Of a stretch of 37,587 bases of DNA, positions 28,569-37,587 are shown one piece after another (positions within the stretch are counted from its first letter, which is position 1; each line of letters begins with the position of its first letter). The translations under genes and the position numbers were made by a program. The notes below the pieces were generated by a model. It was not told the DNA's origin and ran no database searches. It saw nothing but the letters and a program-made list of their open reading frames with translations. This DNA comes from Phycisphaerae bacterium (lineage in GTDB: Bacteria > Planctomycetota > Phycisphaerae > UBA1845 > Fen-1342): NCBI GenBank assembly GCA_022842805.1, contig JALHOX010000003.1, positions 1,833 to 39,419 of the forward strand, in the 5' to 3' direction.

Positions 28569-28653
28569 TTAACGACAGTGCTCGTTTCATTCAGGCGCCG
28601 CCCGGTTTTTTCAAACCCGGCATCGTCGATTCGGACCCGACTCGGAGGTTGCG

Positions 28654-30162
28654 ATGAAGAGCCTCGGCAAGCGCGCCGGCGCGGCTGTAATAGTCGTTGT
28701 CAGCGGGATTTTCGTCGGCTGCATGAGCGGCCCGCCGACAGCCGACGCAACGGCCCGCGTCGCCGATGCTGCCGCGCCCGCAGCGACCGCGCCGCTCACT
28801 GCCCCGGCTGACGGCAACTGCGAGCGCTTCATTCGGCTCGGCAACGGCGAGACCATCTGTGTCGACGAACTGGCGGCCCTGCTCGCACTCGCAGCGACAG
28901 GCGATCTGGACGGCGACGCCGTTCTGGACGTGGCGGACCCGGACCTCGACGGCGACGGAATCCTGAACGCCCACGACGCCGACGTGGATCAGGACGGAGT
29001 GGCGAATGCGCTCGATCGAGACGTCGACGGCGACGGGCTGGCGAACGATCGCGACCCCGACATCGACGGCGACTTCATTCGCAACCGCTGGGATCTCGAC
29101 CTCGACGGCGACTTTGCCTACAACGCGTTCGATGCGGACAGTGACGCCGACGGGATGCTCGACGCGCAGCAGGCCGGCGGACGCGGGGGCCTCAACGATC
29201 GCGATTCGAATGATGGCGCCGGTAATGACAACGACAATGCGAACTTGAACTCAAACGACAACGGTCCGGCGGACGTCCTCGACCCCGCCGCCACGCCGCC
29301 CGATCTCGCACAACTGCACGCCATTGATCAGCAGAACGCCGCTTTGTTGGGCGCGCCTGTGGCGTCAGCAGAGGCAATGCGTGAACGAGTCCGCGCGATT
29401 GCCGTCAACGCCGCGCTGGATGAATACCTCGACGGTCTACACGCACTGTTCGAGGATGCGCTGGCCGATGCAGCGCCGGATCGTCAGATCGAACCACCCA
29501 TCGCGGGCGCGGCCGCGCCCGAGTCGCTGCGCGATGCAGTGCCCCTGCGCGTCGAAAGTGCTGAGGCGCTGGCCCCCATCGGCGGCGTAAGCATTCGCGA
29601 CCTCGCCGCCGCAGTGGATGCAGCCGCGGACGCCGCCACCGAGTTTGACGCAACGCTGGCCGACCTGGTCGCGACCGCGCTGGCGATCGATCAGACCGAG
29701 CCGACGACGGACGTTTCGCGAGCGGTCAATCGCGCCGCGGAGTTGCATCGCGTCGCCGCCGGCAACGACGTGGCGCCGGCTGAGCTTGCGTCGTTGGTCG
29801 AGCCGCTGACGGCGACATCGCGCACGATTCGCGGCGCGCCGACCGAATCCGACGCAGTGGGCATCTTCGTCGCGGTTGCTTCGTTGCTGTCGGAGTTTCG
29901 CGATGACGCCGGCGATTCGCCCTTCTCCGTCCTCTCGGTCGTGCGCGCCGTCGAGGAAATCGCCGGCCGGGCGGATTCACCGACGCAGGAAGCCGTCATC
30001 ACATCAGCCCGCAACATCCTCGTGGCCTCCGCCGCCCGCGAGCCGCCGCTCGATCCGCTCGCGGTGGTCGAGCAACTCGCCGAAGCCAATGTCGATGCGT
30101 CAGACGGAGTCAGCGAGGAGGAAGCAAGCGCGGCAGCCGAGGCGGCTGAGCCTTCCGAATAA
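28654..30162 (+). CDS. Lipoprotein with thrombospondin type 3-like Ca-binding repeat array
   Basis: Signal and lipobox 'VVVSGIFVGC'; 'DLDGDAVLDVADPDLDGDGILNAHDADVDQDGVANALDRDVDGDGLANDRDPDIDGDF...'; Asp/Asn-rich linker. Confidence 0.88.
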   Translation: MKSLGKRAGAAVIVVVSGIFVGCMSGPPTADATARVADAAAPAATAPLTAPADGNCERFIRLGNGETICVDELAALLALAATGDLDGDAVLDVADPDLDGDGILNAHDADVDQDGVANALDRDVDGDGLANDRDPDIDGDFIRNRWDLDLDGDFAYNAFDADSDADGMLDAQQAGGRGGLNDRDSNDGAGNDNDNANLNSNDNGPADVLDPAATPPDLAQLHAIDQQNAALLGAPVASAEAMRERVRAIAVNAALDEYLDGLHALFEDALADAAPDRQIEPPIAGAAAPESLRDAVPLRVESAEALAPIGGVSIRDLAAAVDAAADAATEFDATLADLVATALAIDQTEPTTDVSRAVNRAAELHRVAAGNDVAPAELASLVEPLTATSRTIRGAPTESDAVGIFVAVASLLSEFRDDAGDSPFSVLSVVRAVEEIAGRADSPTQEAVITSARNILVASAAREPPLDPLAVVEQLAEANVDASDGVSEEEASAAAEAAEPSE

Positions 30163-30330
30163 GCGGGGAGAGCCACGGATTCGAGACCGTCGCGACCGGG
30201 GCGAACAAGGTTCCGAGTTGGTAGCCAGCAGCCGCCAGCATGTCGACCGTGAACCGCGCGTTGAACCAAGAAAGTCAGCCCGCCGTTAATCCGGGCCCTA
30301 CAATCGTTAACGAGGCGCGGGGCTAAGGTC

Positions 30331-30478
30331 GGCTCGATTGAGCCTGCCTGAAGAAGACGCGTCCCGAGTATCGGATGACTAGCAAAGAGCAGCTCGCTAC
30401 GGCGAGAGGCTCATTTACGAGTAAGCCGACGTGTTCGGTGCCTCCAAGGCACTTCAAGCACGTCGGCTTTTTTGTTTT
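30331..30478 (+). ncRNA. Putative structured RNA with several hairpins ending in an intrinsic terminator
   Basis: GGCTC-GATT-GAGCC (30331-30344); CCGA-GTA-TCGG (30364-30374); GAGC-AG-CTCGC-TACG-GCGAG-AG-GCTC (30387-30412); then the terminator 30423-30478. Confidence 0.4.
30423..30478 (+). terminator. Strong intrinsic terminator with nested inner hairpin
   Basis: AAGCCGACGTG...CACGTCGGCTTTTTTGTTTT: perfect 11-bp stem, inner GTGCC-TCCAA-GGCAC helix, T tract. Confidence 0.85.
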
Positions 30479-30513
30479 GACGGTTTGAAATTGGCTCGCT
30501 TAGGCGGAGACAG

Positions 30514-30630
30514 ATGTTGAAAGCGCTCGTTCATCTCGGCACGGGAAGGATGGCGTTGCGGGATAGCGCTGTTCCCAAGCTACAGGATGCGACGGACGCC
30601 ATCGTGCGGATGACGCACACCGCGATCTGA
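30514..30630 (+). pseudogene. Truncated zinc-dependent alcohol dehydrogenase N-terminus
   Basis: 'MLKALVHLGTGRMALRDSAVPKLQDATDAIVRMTHTAI*' matches the recalled Zn-ADH start pattern 'MKALVYHGPG...DPTDAIVRI..TTICGTDLHI' and stops before the catalytic CGTD. Confidence 0.6.
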
Positions 30631-30822
30631 AGATCGTCTCCAACCTCTTGAAGGAAGAAAAGCAAGCCGGGATTGAGGTTGTCTGCCACGGCGTGCGAAA
30701 ACACGCTTCGCGACAAGTCGATCTCGAAGGAGAACCTTCTCCCCGATGTGACGACCGTCCCGTCGGGCGCGGTCGAGATCATCCGCAAGCAGCAGGAAGG
30801 ATTCGGTTACTTCAGGCCGTGA
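30621..30822 (+). pseudogene. Internally deleted/frameshifted DsrE-family gene
   Basis: Frame a: 'RDLKIVSNLLKEEKQAGIEVVCHG'. Frame b from 30694: 'CENTLRDKSISKENLLPDVTTVPSGAVEIIRKQQEGFGYFRP*', typical of DsrE-family C-termini. Confidence 0.55.
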
Positions 30823-30847
30823 GCTTTGAAATGAAAGGCTGCCGTTT

Positions 30848-31120
30848 ATGAAGAAGCGAACAGTCAGCGCTACGGAAGCGAAACAGATCGGCGACACGCT
30901 CGGCCTCGACTTCGCCAGGATTGACCTGGATCAATTCCGGCGAGGTCTTGAGGTGGAGTTCGAGCACGGCGCGCGCGATCCAGAAACGAATGTCACGAAT
31001 GACGATGTTGTGCTGACCGGCAAGATCGCCTGGGCGCACCTCAAGGAGTTCCCCGATTATTACACGCGGCTTGATCGGCTTGAATCCGAAGCGGACGCCT
31101 ATTGGTCTTCTCGCCGCTGA
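30848..31120 (+). CDS. DUF5661 family protein
   Basis: 'KQIGDTLGLDFARIDLDQFRRGLEVEFEHGARDPETNVTNDDVVLTGKIAWAHLKEFPDYYTRLDRLE' matches the recalled DUF5661 consensus. Confidence 0.85.
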   Translation: MKKRTVSATEAKQIGDTLGLDFARIDLDQFRRGLEVEFEHGARDPETNVTNDDVVLTGKIAWAHLKEFPDYYTRLDRLESEADAYWSSRR

Positions 31121-31292
31121 GTGATACGCGCGCGGCTGCCGGACCAGAGTGCAGGTCGAGATTATGAGGGCCACGTCCGCCGAGCCTCCGCTCGCGAGCC
31201 CCTGAGGTTGGCGTCAGAACCGCACTCATGATGAAACATCTCCACATCGAACTCCCGATCCTACTGGGTGATGCGCCCGATGCGCGCGATGC

Positions 31293-31360
31293 ATGAAGTC
31301 GGGAACCGTGGAGACTGCCCGCACTCAGGCATTCGCTGTGCTGGTTTTTGCCGAGCCGAA
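31293..31360 (+). pseudogene. Fragment of cation-transporting P-type ATPase C-terminal region
   Basis: 'GTVETARTQAFAVLVFAE' resembles the C-terminal membrane region of cation P-type ATPases; flanking sequence is not conserved. Confidence 0.4.
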
Positions 31361-31974
31361 CGCCGTGACCAGCGGAGACAGCCTGCGCCGGGCCGGCGAA
31401 AGCGTCGCCCGCGCGGCGAAGAACACGCTAGCGCATCCCGAACACGGCCATCGTTCGCGATCGGAGTCCGGGGAATCACCCGACGGCCAAAGCGCATTTG
31501 CTGTGAACTCACCATCCAGTGCCCACTACACTCGGGGGTGGAGAATTACATGGGAAATCCCGGCCTACACAAAAGCGCGACCCCGTCGCCGGAGCCAAGA
31601 ACACCGCCACCGGGCTGCCCGCAGGCCTTGGCACCCCCGGCGGCGGATCGGCAACCTCGGGTCCGCCGCGTCGCCGACCCACGGGGGTCAGAGTTCACGT
31701 CGTTCGAAGTCACGTGGGGTCGAGAGCACCAATCAGGCGATTCGGCACCGGGCCTGGATGATTGGGCGCTGGACCAGGGACCTTGGGGGCCGGCAGCTGC
31801 CCGCCGCGGAACCCGCCTCTCGCTGCGATGGCACGGCATCAGGGCGCCCGATTCTGGGGTGACACGCAGCGGTTCGCCGTACCGAGATGCCATCGCCCGT
31901 CCTGCCCTTCTGTTTGTCCTGCCCTCAGCTGACGCGGGTTCTGGCGTTGCACCGGTCGGCGGCCGGCGCGCTCG

Positions 31975-34287
31975 GTGGACCATGTCACAAAGGAGCGCGT
32001 GTTGCGAAAGTTAGGCGCGCCCGGCAGTATCGCTTTCCTTGGCGACTACCCGCCCCGGCTTTGCGGCATTGCGACGTTTACACACGACCTCTGCGAGGCC
32101 GTTGCGGCTCAAACACCGGCATCTGAGTGTCTCGTCGTGGCCGTTACGGACAGGCTTGAGGGCTATCGGTACGCGGATCGCGTTCGGTTCGAGATCCAGG
32201 AACAGGACATCGAGTCGTACCGGCGGGCGGCGGACTTCCTTAACTTCAACAACGTCGCCCGGCTCTGCGTGCAGCACGAGTTCGGCATCTACGGCGGTGC
32301 AGCCGGCGCCCACGTTCTGGCGCTGCTCCAGGAAGCGCGGATGCCGGTGGTCACGACGATGCACACCGTGCTGGAGCGCCCTACCCCGGATCAGAGGCGC
32401 GTGACGCTCGGGCTCCTCGAACGGAGCGATCGCGTGGTCGTCATGGCGTGCAAGGGAGCCGAGATCCTCCGGGACGTCTACGGGGCCCCGGCCGACAAAA
32501 TCGATGTGGTGCCGCACGGCATCCCGGATTTGCCGTTCGGGGACACCGAGCGCGCCAAGGATCAGTTCGGCCTCGCCGGACGACGGGTGCTGTTCACGTT
32601 CGGCCTCATCGGCCCCGGCAAGGGCATCGAGTATGCCATCAAAGCCCTTCCCGACATCGTGCGCCGCCACCCGGAGGTCGTTTACGTCGTCCTCGGCGCG
32701 ACCCATCCTCACCTGGTCGCCCGCGACGGCGAGAAGTATCGGCTGGGCCTGCAGCACATGGCCGAAGATCTCCGAGTCAGTGAGCACATCATCTTCGACA
32801 ATCGATTCGTCACGATCAACGAACTCCGCGAGTTCATCGCGGCGACGGACATCTACCTAACGCCGTACCTGAACGAGGCGCAGATCACGTCGGGATCGCT
32901 CGCGTACGTCTATGGCTCGGGCCACGCCGTGGTCTCGACGCCCTACTGGCACGCGAAGGAGCTTCTGGGCGACGGGAGAGGCGTGCTCGTGCCATTCCGT
33001 GATGCGACGGCGATCGCCGAAGGCGTCTGCGGGCTGCTGGACGAGCCGGACAGGATGAACGACATCCAGGCCGCGGCCCACACGGTCGGGCGCACCATGT
33101 TGTGGCCCGCCATTGCCGATCGATATCTCGAAACGCTCCGCCATGCTGGCGATGCCCATGGCGCGCCGCCGCGGACAGCCTTCGCGTCGTGGACGCTGAA
33201 CAGCCGCCCGATCGTCCTGCCGCCGCAACGGCTCGACCACGTGGTCCGCATGACCGATGGGGTGGGGATCTTTCAGCACGCCACGTTCAACGTCCCCAAC
33301 CTTGCGGAGGGGTACTGCACGGACGACAACGCGCGGGCCCTCATCCTCTGCTGCTCGCTGCGCGACGCGGGCGCGCCGGCGCCGATGGGAGTGGTCGCAC
33401 AACTCGAAACGACATTTCTTGCCTTCCTCGCAAGCGCGATGAACACGAGCGGGGGGCGTTGCCGCAACTTCATGAGCCACAGCCGACAGTGGCTCGAGGA
33501 GGCCGGGAGCGAGGACAGCCACGGACGGGCGCTCTGGGCGTTGGGCACCGGGACGCATCGCTGCCGCGACACCGGGCGCCGCAAGCTCTGCGACCGGCTG
33601 TTTCGCCGCGGCCTGGGCGTCGTTGCCGAGTTCTCGTCGCCGCGCGCGTGGGCGTTTGCGCTCCTCGGCCTTGACGAGTACCTGCGGCAATCGCCGGGTT
33701 ATGAGCACGCGTTGGCGATCCGATCCGTGCTCACGGAGCGACTCTTGTCGCTCTGGGAGGGACACGCCACGCAGGACTGGCCCTGGTTCGAGCCGGTCGT
33801 AACCTACGAGAATGCCCGGCTGTGCCAGTCGCTCCTGCTCAGCGGGCGAGCCACCTCTTCCGCCCGCGCCGAGGAGGTGGCCCTCGATTCGTTGCGCTGG
33901 CTGGTGGGCATCCAGACGACAAAGGCGGGCTGCTTCCGCCCCATCGGCAACATCGGCTTCTATGCGAGAGGCGGAGAGCCGGCGCCGTTTGACCAACAGC
34001 CGGTCGAGGCGCAGGCGACGGTCGCGGCGTGTCTCGGAGCCCTTCGCGCGACGGGGGATGCGATGTGGTTGCGGGAGGCGAGGCGTGCCTTCGATTGGTT
34101 CCTTGGCAGAAACGACCTCGGCCTGCCGCTCTTTGACTTCGAGACGAACGGTTGCGGTGACGGCCTCCACTCGGACGGGGTGAGCGAGAACGAAGGCGCG
34201 GAGTCGACGCTCGCGTTCCACCTCGCGCTCGCCGACATGCGGGCGGCGATCCCCGATTCGCTCGGTCGGATCGATGGTGCGGCATGA
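31975..34287 (+). CDS. GT4-family glycosyltransferase with C-terminal alpha-helical (toroid-like) domain
   Basis: 'GSIAFLGDYPPRLCGIATFTHDLCEAV', 'VQHEFGIYGGAAGAHVLALL', 'DVVPHGIPDLPFG', 'LFTFGLIGPGKGIEYAIKALPDIV', 'ITSGSLAYVYGSGHAVVSTPYWHAKELL'. Exact start uncertain (GTG 31975 or 31999, TTG 32002). Confidence 0.9.
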   Translation: MDHVTKERVLRKLGAPGSIAFLGDYPPRLCGIATFTHDLCEAVAAQTPASECLVVAVTDRLEGYRYADRVRFEIQEQDIESYRRAADFLNFNNVARLCVQHEFGIYGGAAGAHVLALLQEARMPVVTTMHTVLERPTPDQRRVTLGLLERSDRVVVMACKGAEILRDVYGAPADKIDVVPHGIPDLPFGDTERAKDQFGLAGRRVLFTFGLIGPGKGIEYAIKALPDIVRRHPEVVYVVLGATHPHLVARDGEKYRLGLQHMAEDLRVSEHIIFDNRFVTINELREFIAATDIYLTPYLNEAQITSGSLAYVYGSGHAVVSTPYWHAKELLGDGRGVLVPFRDATAIAEGVCGLLDEPDRMNDIQAAAHTVGRTMLWPAIADRYLETLRHAGDAHGAPPRTAFASWTLNSRPIVLPPQRLDHVVRMTDGVGIFQHATFNVPNLAEGYCTDDNARALILCCSLRDAGAPAPMGVVAQLETTFLAFLASAMNTSGGRCRNFMSHSRQWLEEAGSEDSHGRALWALGTGTHRCRDTGRRKLCDRLFRRGLGVVAEFSSPRAWAFALLGLDEYLRQSPGYEHALAIRSVLTERLLSLWEGHATQDWPWFEPVVTYENARLCQSLLLSGRATSSARAEEVALDSLRWLVGIQTTKAGCFRPIGNIGFYARGGEPAPFDQQPVEAQATVAACLGALRATGDAMWLREARRAFDWFLGRNDLGLPLFDFETNGCGDGLHSDGVSENEGAESTLAFHLALADMRAAIPDSLGRIDGAA

Positions 34288-35759
34288 GTGCGCTCAAAAT
34301 CCGACGTCTCGACCTGACCGTCCTTCCGCAGAGCGCGCGGGTGATTCTCAGGCCGTTCATCCCCGCAACGCCGATCCGTATCGCCGCCATCCTCGGGCGC
34401 ACGCTTGCCCTGACCGACGACGAAGTGGCCACGCACCTCCGCGATGTGCTGCCGGAGTTTGAAGGCAGGCACCTCAACATCGAGAGCCAACTCCTGCGCC
34501 ATTTCGAGCTGATCGTGCCGCACCTGTTCACCCAGCGGAAACTCTCCCGCGAGCTGAAGCTGCTCATCGGCGCGATGTTCTCCGGCGAGTACGCCCTCGA
34601 GTCCGCGGCCATTTTTAACCCCTCCATGGTGAGGCATCCCGATCAGACCGGCGCGGGGCCCGGGGGGCAGCGGTTCATCATGAGCCTCCGAGCCACCGGG
34701 GAGGGGCATATCTCGTCGATCGAGTTCCGGGCCGGCACGATCGCCGAGGACGGGAGCATCGCTCTCGATCCGGTGTCGCGGTTTGTGAGCGCGCCGGAGG
34801 TCATCCTCGATCCCCGGTACGACAAGTCGCGTTTCGGCCGCAGACTGCACAATATGGGCCTCGATGAGCCGCGCACCGCCGCGGTGCTGGGACCCCTGGC
34901 CGAGAGCTTCACCAGGAGCGATCTCACCCGCAGCGTCGAGGCTGTGCGCAGGGACACCGGCCACGTCACCCCCGAGCTGGAGCTCACGCTCGGGCATGTC
35001 CAGTGGCTCGCGGACTCGAATTACGAGCTGCGATTCTCCCCCGACCTCGCAATGAGCGAGCGCATCATCTTCCCGGTTTCACCCGACGAGACAAACGGCA
35101 TCGAGGATGCTCGCTTTGTGCGGTTCGTCGACGATGACGGCGCGGTCATGTACTACGCGACATATACCGCGTACAACGGCCGGGCCATCCTGCCCCAGCT
35201 CATCCGCACCGAGGACTTCAGCCACTTCCGCATGCTCACCATGGGCGGTACCGCCCTCCAGAACAAGGGCATGGCGCTGTTCCCGCGGCGTATCGGCGGC
35301 AGGTACGCGATGCTCTCACGACAGGACGACGAGAACATCCTCCTCATGCTCTCCAGCAGCCCGCACCACTGGAGTGATCCGAAGATCATCCTGCGGCCGT
35401 GCGAGACGTGGGAGTCTGTGAAAGTCGGCAACTGCGGCTCACCGATCGAGACCGAGGCCGGCTGGCTGGTGATCACCCACGGCGTCGGCCCGATGCGGAA
35501 GTACTGCATCGGCGCCGCGCTCCTCGACCTTGAGGATCCCACCAAGGTCATCGGACGCCTGCGCGAGCCGCTGATCTCGCCCGAAGGCCAGGAGCGAGAG
35601 GGGTACGTGCCGAACGTGGTGTACAGCTGCGGCTCGATGGTCCACAACCGCACGCTCATCCTGCCCTTCGCCGTGAGCGACCGATCCTCCATGATCGCGA
35701 GCGTTTCGCTGGATGACCTGCTGGATGTTCTCGTCCGGGGTGCCGATCGCCGCGCGTGA
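34284..35759 (+). CDS. GH130-family glycoside phosphorylase/hydrolase
   Basis: 'YELRFSPDLAMSERIIFPVSPDETNGIEDARFVRFVDDDGAVMYYATYTAYNG', 'LQNKGMALFPRRIGGRYAMLSRQDDENILLM', 'GCGSP'-type region and 'THGVGPMRKYCIGAALLDLEDPTKVIGRLREPLISPE'. ATGA overlap with upstream GT4. Confidence 0.92.
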   Translation: MSALKIRRLDLTVLPQSARVILRPFIPATPIRIAAILGRTLALTDDEVATHLRDVLPEFEGRHLNIESQLLRHFELIVPHLFTQRKLSRELKLLIGAMFSGEYALESAAIFNPSMVRHPDQTGAGPGGQRFIMSLRATGEGHISSIEFRAGTIAEDGSIALDPVSRFVSAPEVILDPRYDKSRFGRRLHNMGLDEPRTAAVLGPLAESFTRSDLTRSVEAVRRDTGHVTPELELTLGHVQWLADSNYELRFSPDLAMSERIIFPVSPDETNGIEDARFVRFVDDDGAVMYYATYTAYNGRAILPQLIRTEDFSHFRMLTMGGTALQNKGMALFPRRIGGRYAMLSRQDDENILLMLSSSPHHWSDPKIILRPCETWESVKVGNCGSPIETEAGWLVITHGVGPMRKYCIGAALLDLEDPTKVIGRLREPLISPEGQEREGYVPNVVYSCGSMVHNRTLILPFAVSDRSSMIASVSLDDLLDVLVRGADRRA

Positions 35760-36075
35760 GCGGGAAATGGAGCGGGCAGCCGGCGTTCGCCTTCGCCAGA
35801 CGCTCGATGAGTTCGCAGAGGTTCCGAGCAACCTTCGGCCGCCCCACCGACTTGGGTTTACGCCGTTCCCGTTGCTCGACGACCCACCGAGAATGCGTCT
35901 GCCGTGCGAAGATTCCGATGACGTCCGCAACGGCGTGGTTGAATTCGACGCCGATCGCCAGCAGCCGCAATCGATCGTCGGGATTCGAAATGACGCGATT
36001 GCCGCCGAGCCTCCGACGGAGGATCTCGACCTGGGCTTTCAGGAACCGGGTTCGCGCGACCGCATCATCGCACAA
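35760..36075 (-). pseudogene. Truncated transposase N-terminal half (DDE/integrase-type)
   Basis: 'ARTRFLKAQVEILRRRLGGNRVISNPDDRLRLLAIGVEFNHAVADVIGIFARQTHSRWVVEQRERRKPKSVGRPKVARNLCELIERLAKANAG', then homology ends near the GH130 stop; catalytic core absent. Confidence 0.7.
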
Positions 36076-36655
36076 CCTTGTGCGCCAATCCTCTGATCAA
36101 CTCTTCCACCGCCTTCACCTCGCGAATGGCAAGAAAACCCACGTCCGCGGAATGCCGCTCGCCGTCGCTGTTGCGGTGAATGTCCTGAGCGAATACCAAA
36201 TCGCCCGAACCATCGGCGTGCTGCCGACGCCGCAAATCCGTGAGCCGATCCGGCCCAAACGACCTGACGGTCACGCTGCCGCTCCAACCGGCGGTAAACA
36301 AAATCGCCCGGCGGTCGGTGATCACGTATGCACTCCGGCGCGCGTTGCGACGTGCCCACAGCGGACTCAACAGCATCCCGATACCGATAAGAACGAAAGG
36401 CACTCCGAACAACGGGAAGATACCGAACAGCCCGTGCCCATCTTCCGCCTTGGCCGTCCCCCACCCTGCGGCTGCCATCCAGAATACGGCGAACGCAGTC
36501 CATGGGATGGCAAACAGGACGATGGGCAGTGTCTTGCGCGCCATGCGGCTGGGAATCGGCTGCTCCATCCACGTGATGCGCTCCCCCGGTTGCATCTCCG
36601 ACTCAACCAGCGAGCGAAGCTGCGGCGGAAGTCCCGATAGGTCGGTATACATCAT
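36065..36655 (-). CDS. Membrane protein, PH-domain-like (YdbS/bPH-type)
   Basis: 'LVESEMQPGERITWMEQPIP', two hydrophobic segments, 'ARRNARRSAYVITDRRAILFTAGWSGSVTVRSFGPDRLTDLRRRQHADGSGDLVF'. Confidence 0.75.
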   Translation of the reverse strand: MMYTDLSGLPPQLRSLVESEMQPGERITWMEQPIPSRMARKTLPIVLFAIPWTAFAVFWMAAAGWGTAKAEDGHGLFGIFPLFGVPFVLIGIGMLLSPLWARRNARRSAYVITDRRAILFTAGWSGSVTVRSFGPDRLTDLRRRQHADGSGDLVFAQDIHRNSDGERHSADVGFLAIREVKAVEELIRGLAHKVVR

Positions 36656-36763
36656 GATGCGTGTCTTCTCTCCAGGCGGATCGTGACTCCGGCGACCGCC
36701 GGCGAGCCACGTTCGAGCTACAGAATATCGATTCGCCTACCCATCCAGTTTTGCCGCGCGCAG

Positions 36764-37587
36764 TCAGCCGCCGCTCTGTTTGCCGGGCTTTTCTTCTTTC
36801 GCTGCCTGCTCATCCGCCTTTGCGAACGCTTCACGCCACGCGCGTTCGCTGGGAAAGGTGAAGCGGCAGGCAGCGGCCATTTTCTTTCCCCCGATCTCGA
36901 CCGCCCCCTTTGCGTTGAGCGACGCGAGGAACGCGCGAAGCTCCGGAAGCAGTGCTCCGTCCAAGAAGATTGAATACAAGCCACCGCGCTGAATCGCGCG
37001 CTCCGAGTCTAGCGCCGGCCAATCCTTCGGCCATTGGATCGATGCGTCCGGCGCGTAGGAGTAATCCCCAAGCATGGCCTCTACGTATTTGGGCGTCCAC
37101 TCCTTGCTCTGCGGATAGTCGAGTTCGCAGAGCCACGTGTGCAGCTTGATCAATTCGTCAGGTGGGCGAGATGCTTCCTGGCTCTCCGGAGCCGTAAAGT
37201 AGCCCGGAAGCTTCGTCCCAGGCGCCATCAATCCGTACACCGTGGTGACGACCACGCGCTCACCGTCACGGAGATAGAACATCGCTTCGGGCTGATCCGT
37301 CACGTTAGGCCGAATGTCATAATGGCTCTTCAGGTCATTAAGCGCCCATAAAGGCTTTAATTGCTCGCGCACTTTCTCTAGTTCGGGCTTCCCCAGCGTA
37401 GCATGGTAATAAGTGAGCTGATCGTTCACCATCTTCGCAAAGACGACGTCCCCGTTCTCGTAGAGTGCGACGCGCGGAGTGTCCGAACCGATCGCCATGG
37501 CCCAAGGATTGGATTGGATGAAAACCACCAGCGGCTTCGGGCCATCGAACGGATCGAACTTCGCCTGCGCACATGCGTATGTCGCGC
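36764..37587 (-). CDS. Hypothetical, probably secreted protein; N-terminus off the right edge
   Basis: The reading frame stays open to the right edge ('ATYACAQAKFDPFDGPKPLVVFIQSNPWAMAIGSDTPRVALYENGDVVFAK...'), so the track start (37528) is internal. Confidence 0.75.
   Translation of the reverse strand, partial: ATYACAQAKFDPFDGPKPLVVFIQSNPWAMAIGSDTPRVALYENGDVVFAKMVNDQLTYYHATLGKPELEKVREQLKPLWALNDLKSHYDIRPNVTDQPEAMFYLRDGERVVVTTVYGLMAPGTKLPGYFTAPESQEASRPPDELIKLHTWLCELDYPQSKEWTPKYVEAMLGDYSYAPDASIQWPKDWPALDSERAIQRGGLYSIFLDGALLPELRAFLASLNAKGAVEIGGKKMAAACRFTFPSERAWREAFAKADEQAAKEEKPGKQSGG

Noticed and set aside
28603-28623. Hairpin CCCGGTTTTTTCAAACCCGG between the two Ca-binding lipoprotein genes as a terminator
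   Set aside because: Stem has a mismatch and there is no following T tract; too weak to call.
25130-29200. Periodic GACACCGACGGCGAC-type DNA repeats as possible CRISPR or satellite
   Set aside because: Explained by codons for TSP3-like Asp-rich calcium-binding repeats; spacing is irregular and in frame.
31268-32014. Plus-strand 248-aa ORF
   Set aside because: Composition resembles translated non-coding GC-rich DNA; only a short ATPase-like fragment, in another frame, is recognisable.
32857-34221. Minus-strand 454-aa ORF
   Set aside because: Antisense to the well-supported GT4 gene.

Overview
High-GC bacterial chromosome segment. A Planctomycetota-like origin is inferred from an ECF sigma factor overlapping a Ser/Thr kinase-WD40 gene and from several very large secreted proteins. 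No rRNA, tRNA or CRISPR was recognised. Main blocks: (1) minus strand 1-6 kb: a secreted beta-helix protein running off the left edge, an orphan RHS C-terminal fragment with an in-frame amber stop, and a tightly coupled set of genes that look prophage-like or structural, including a possible WapI/DUF6228-like immunity protein and one frameshifted gene. (2) Plus strand 6.3-16.05 kb: a compact four-gene operon with two paralogous ~1264-aa exported proteins (CsgG/TolB-N-like N-terminus, propeller-like middle, TPR-like C-terminus) around a small exported protein and a stand-alone CsgG-like protein. This is the best candidate for an undescribed system. (3) 16-20 kb: two secreted-protein genes (tail-fibre-like and a metalloprotease) bracketed by a 236-bp ungapped direct repeat. 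(4) Minus strand 20.1-23.9 kb: kinase-WD40 plus ECF sigma factor. (5) Plus strand 24.1-30.2 kb: a giant IPT/TIG and TSP3-like Ca-binding lipoprotein plus a second TSP3-type lipoprotein, followed by a multi-hairpin putative ncRNA/terminator. (6) 30.5-36.1 kb: an island-like patch with decayed ADH, DsrE and P-type ATPase fragments, an intact DUF5661 gene, an overlapping GT4-GH130 pair and a truncated transposase at its right edge. All identities come from reading the sequence; no database search was run.
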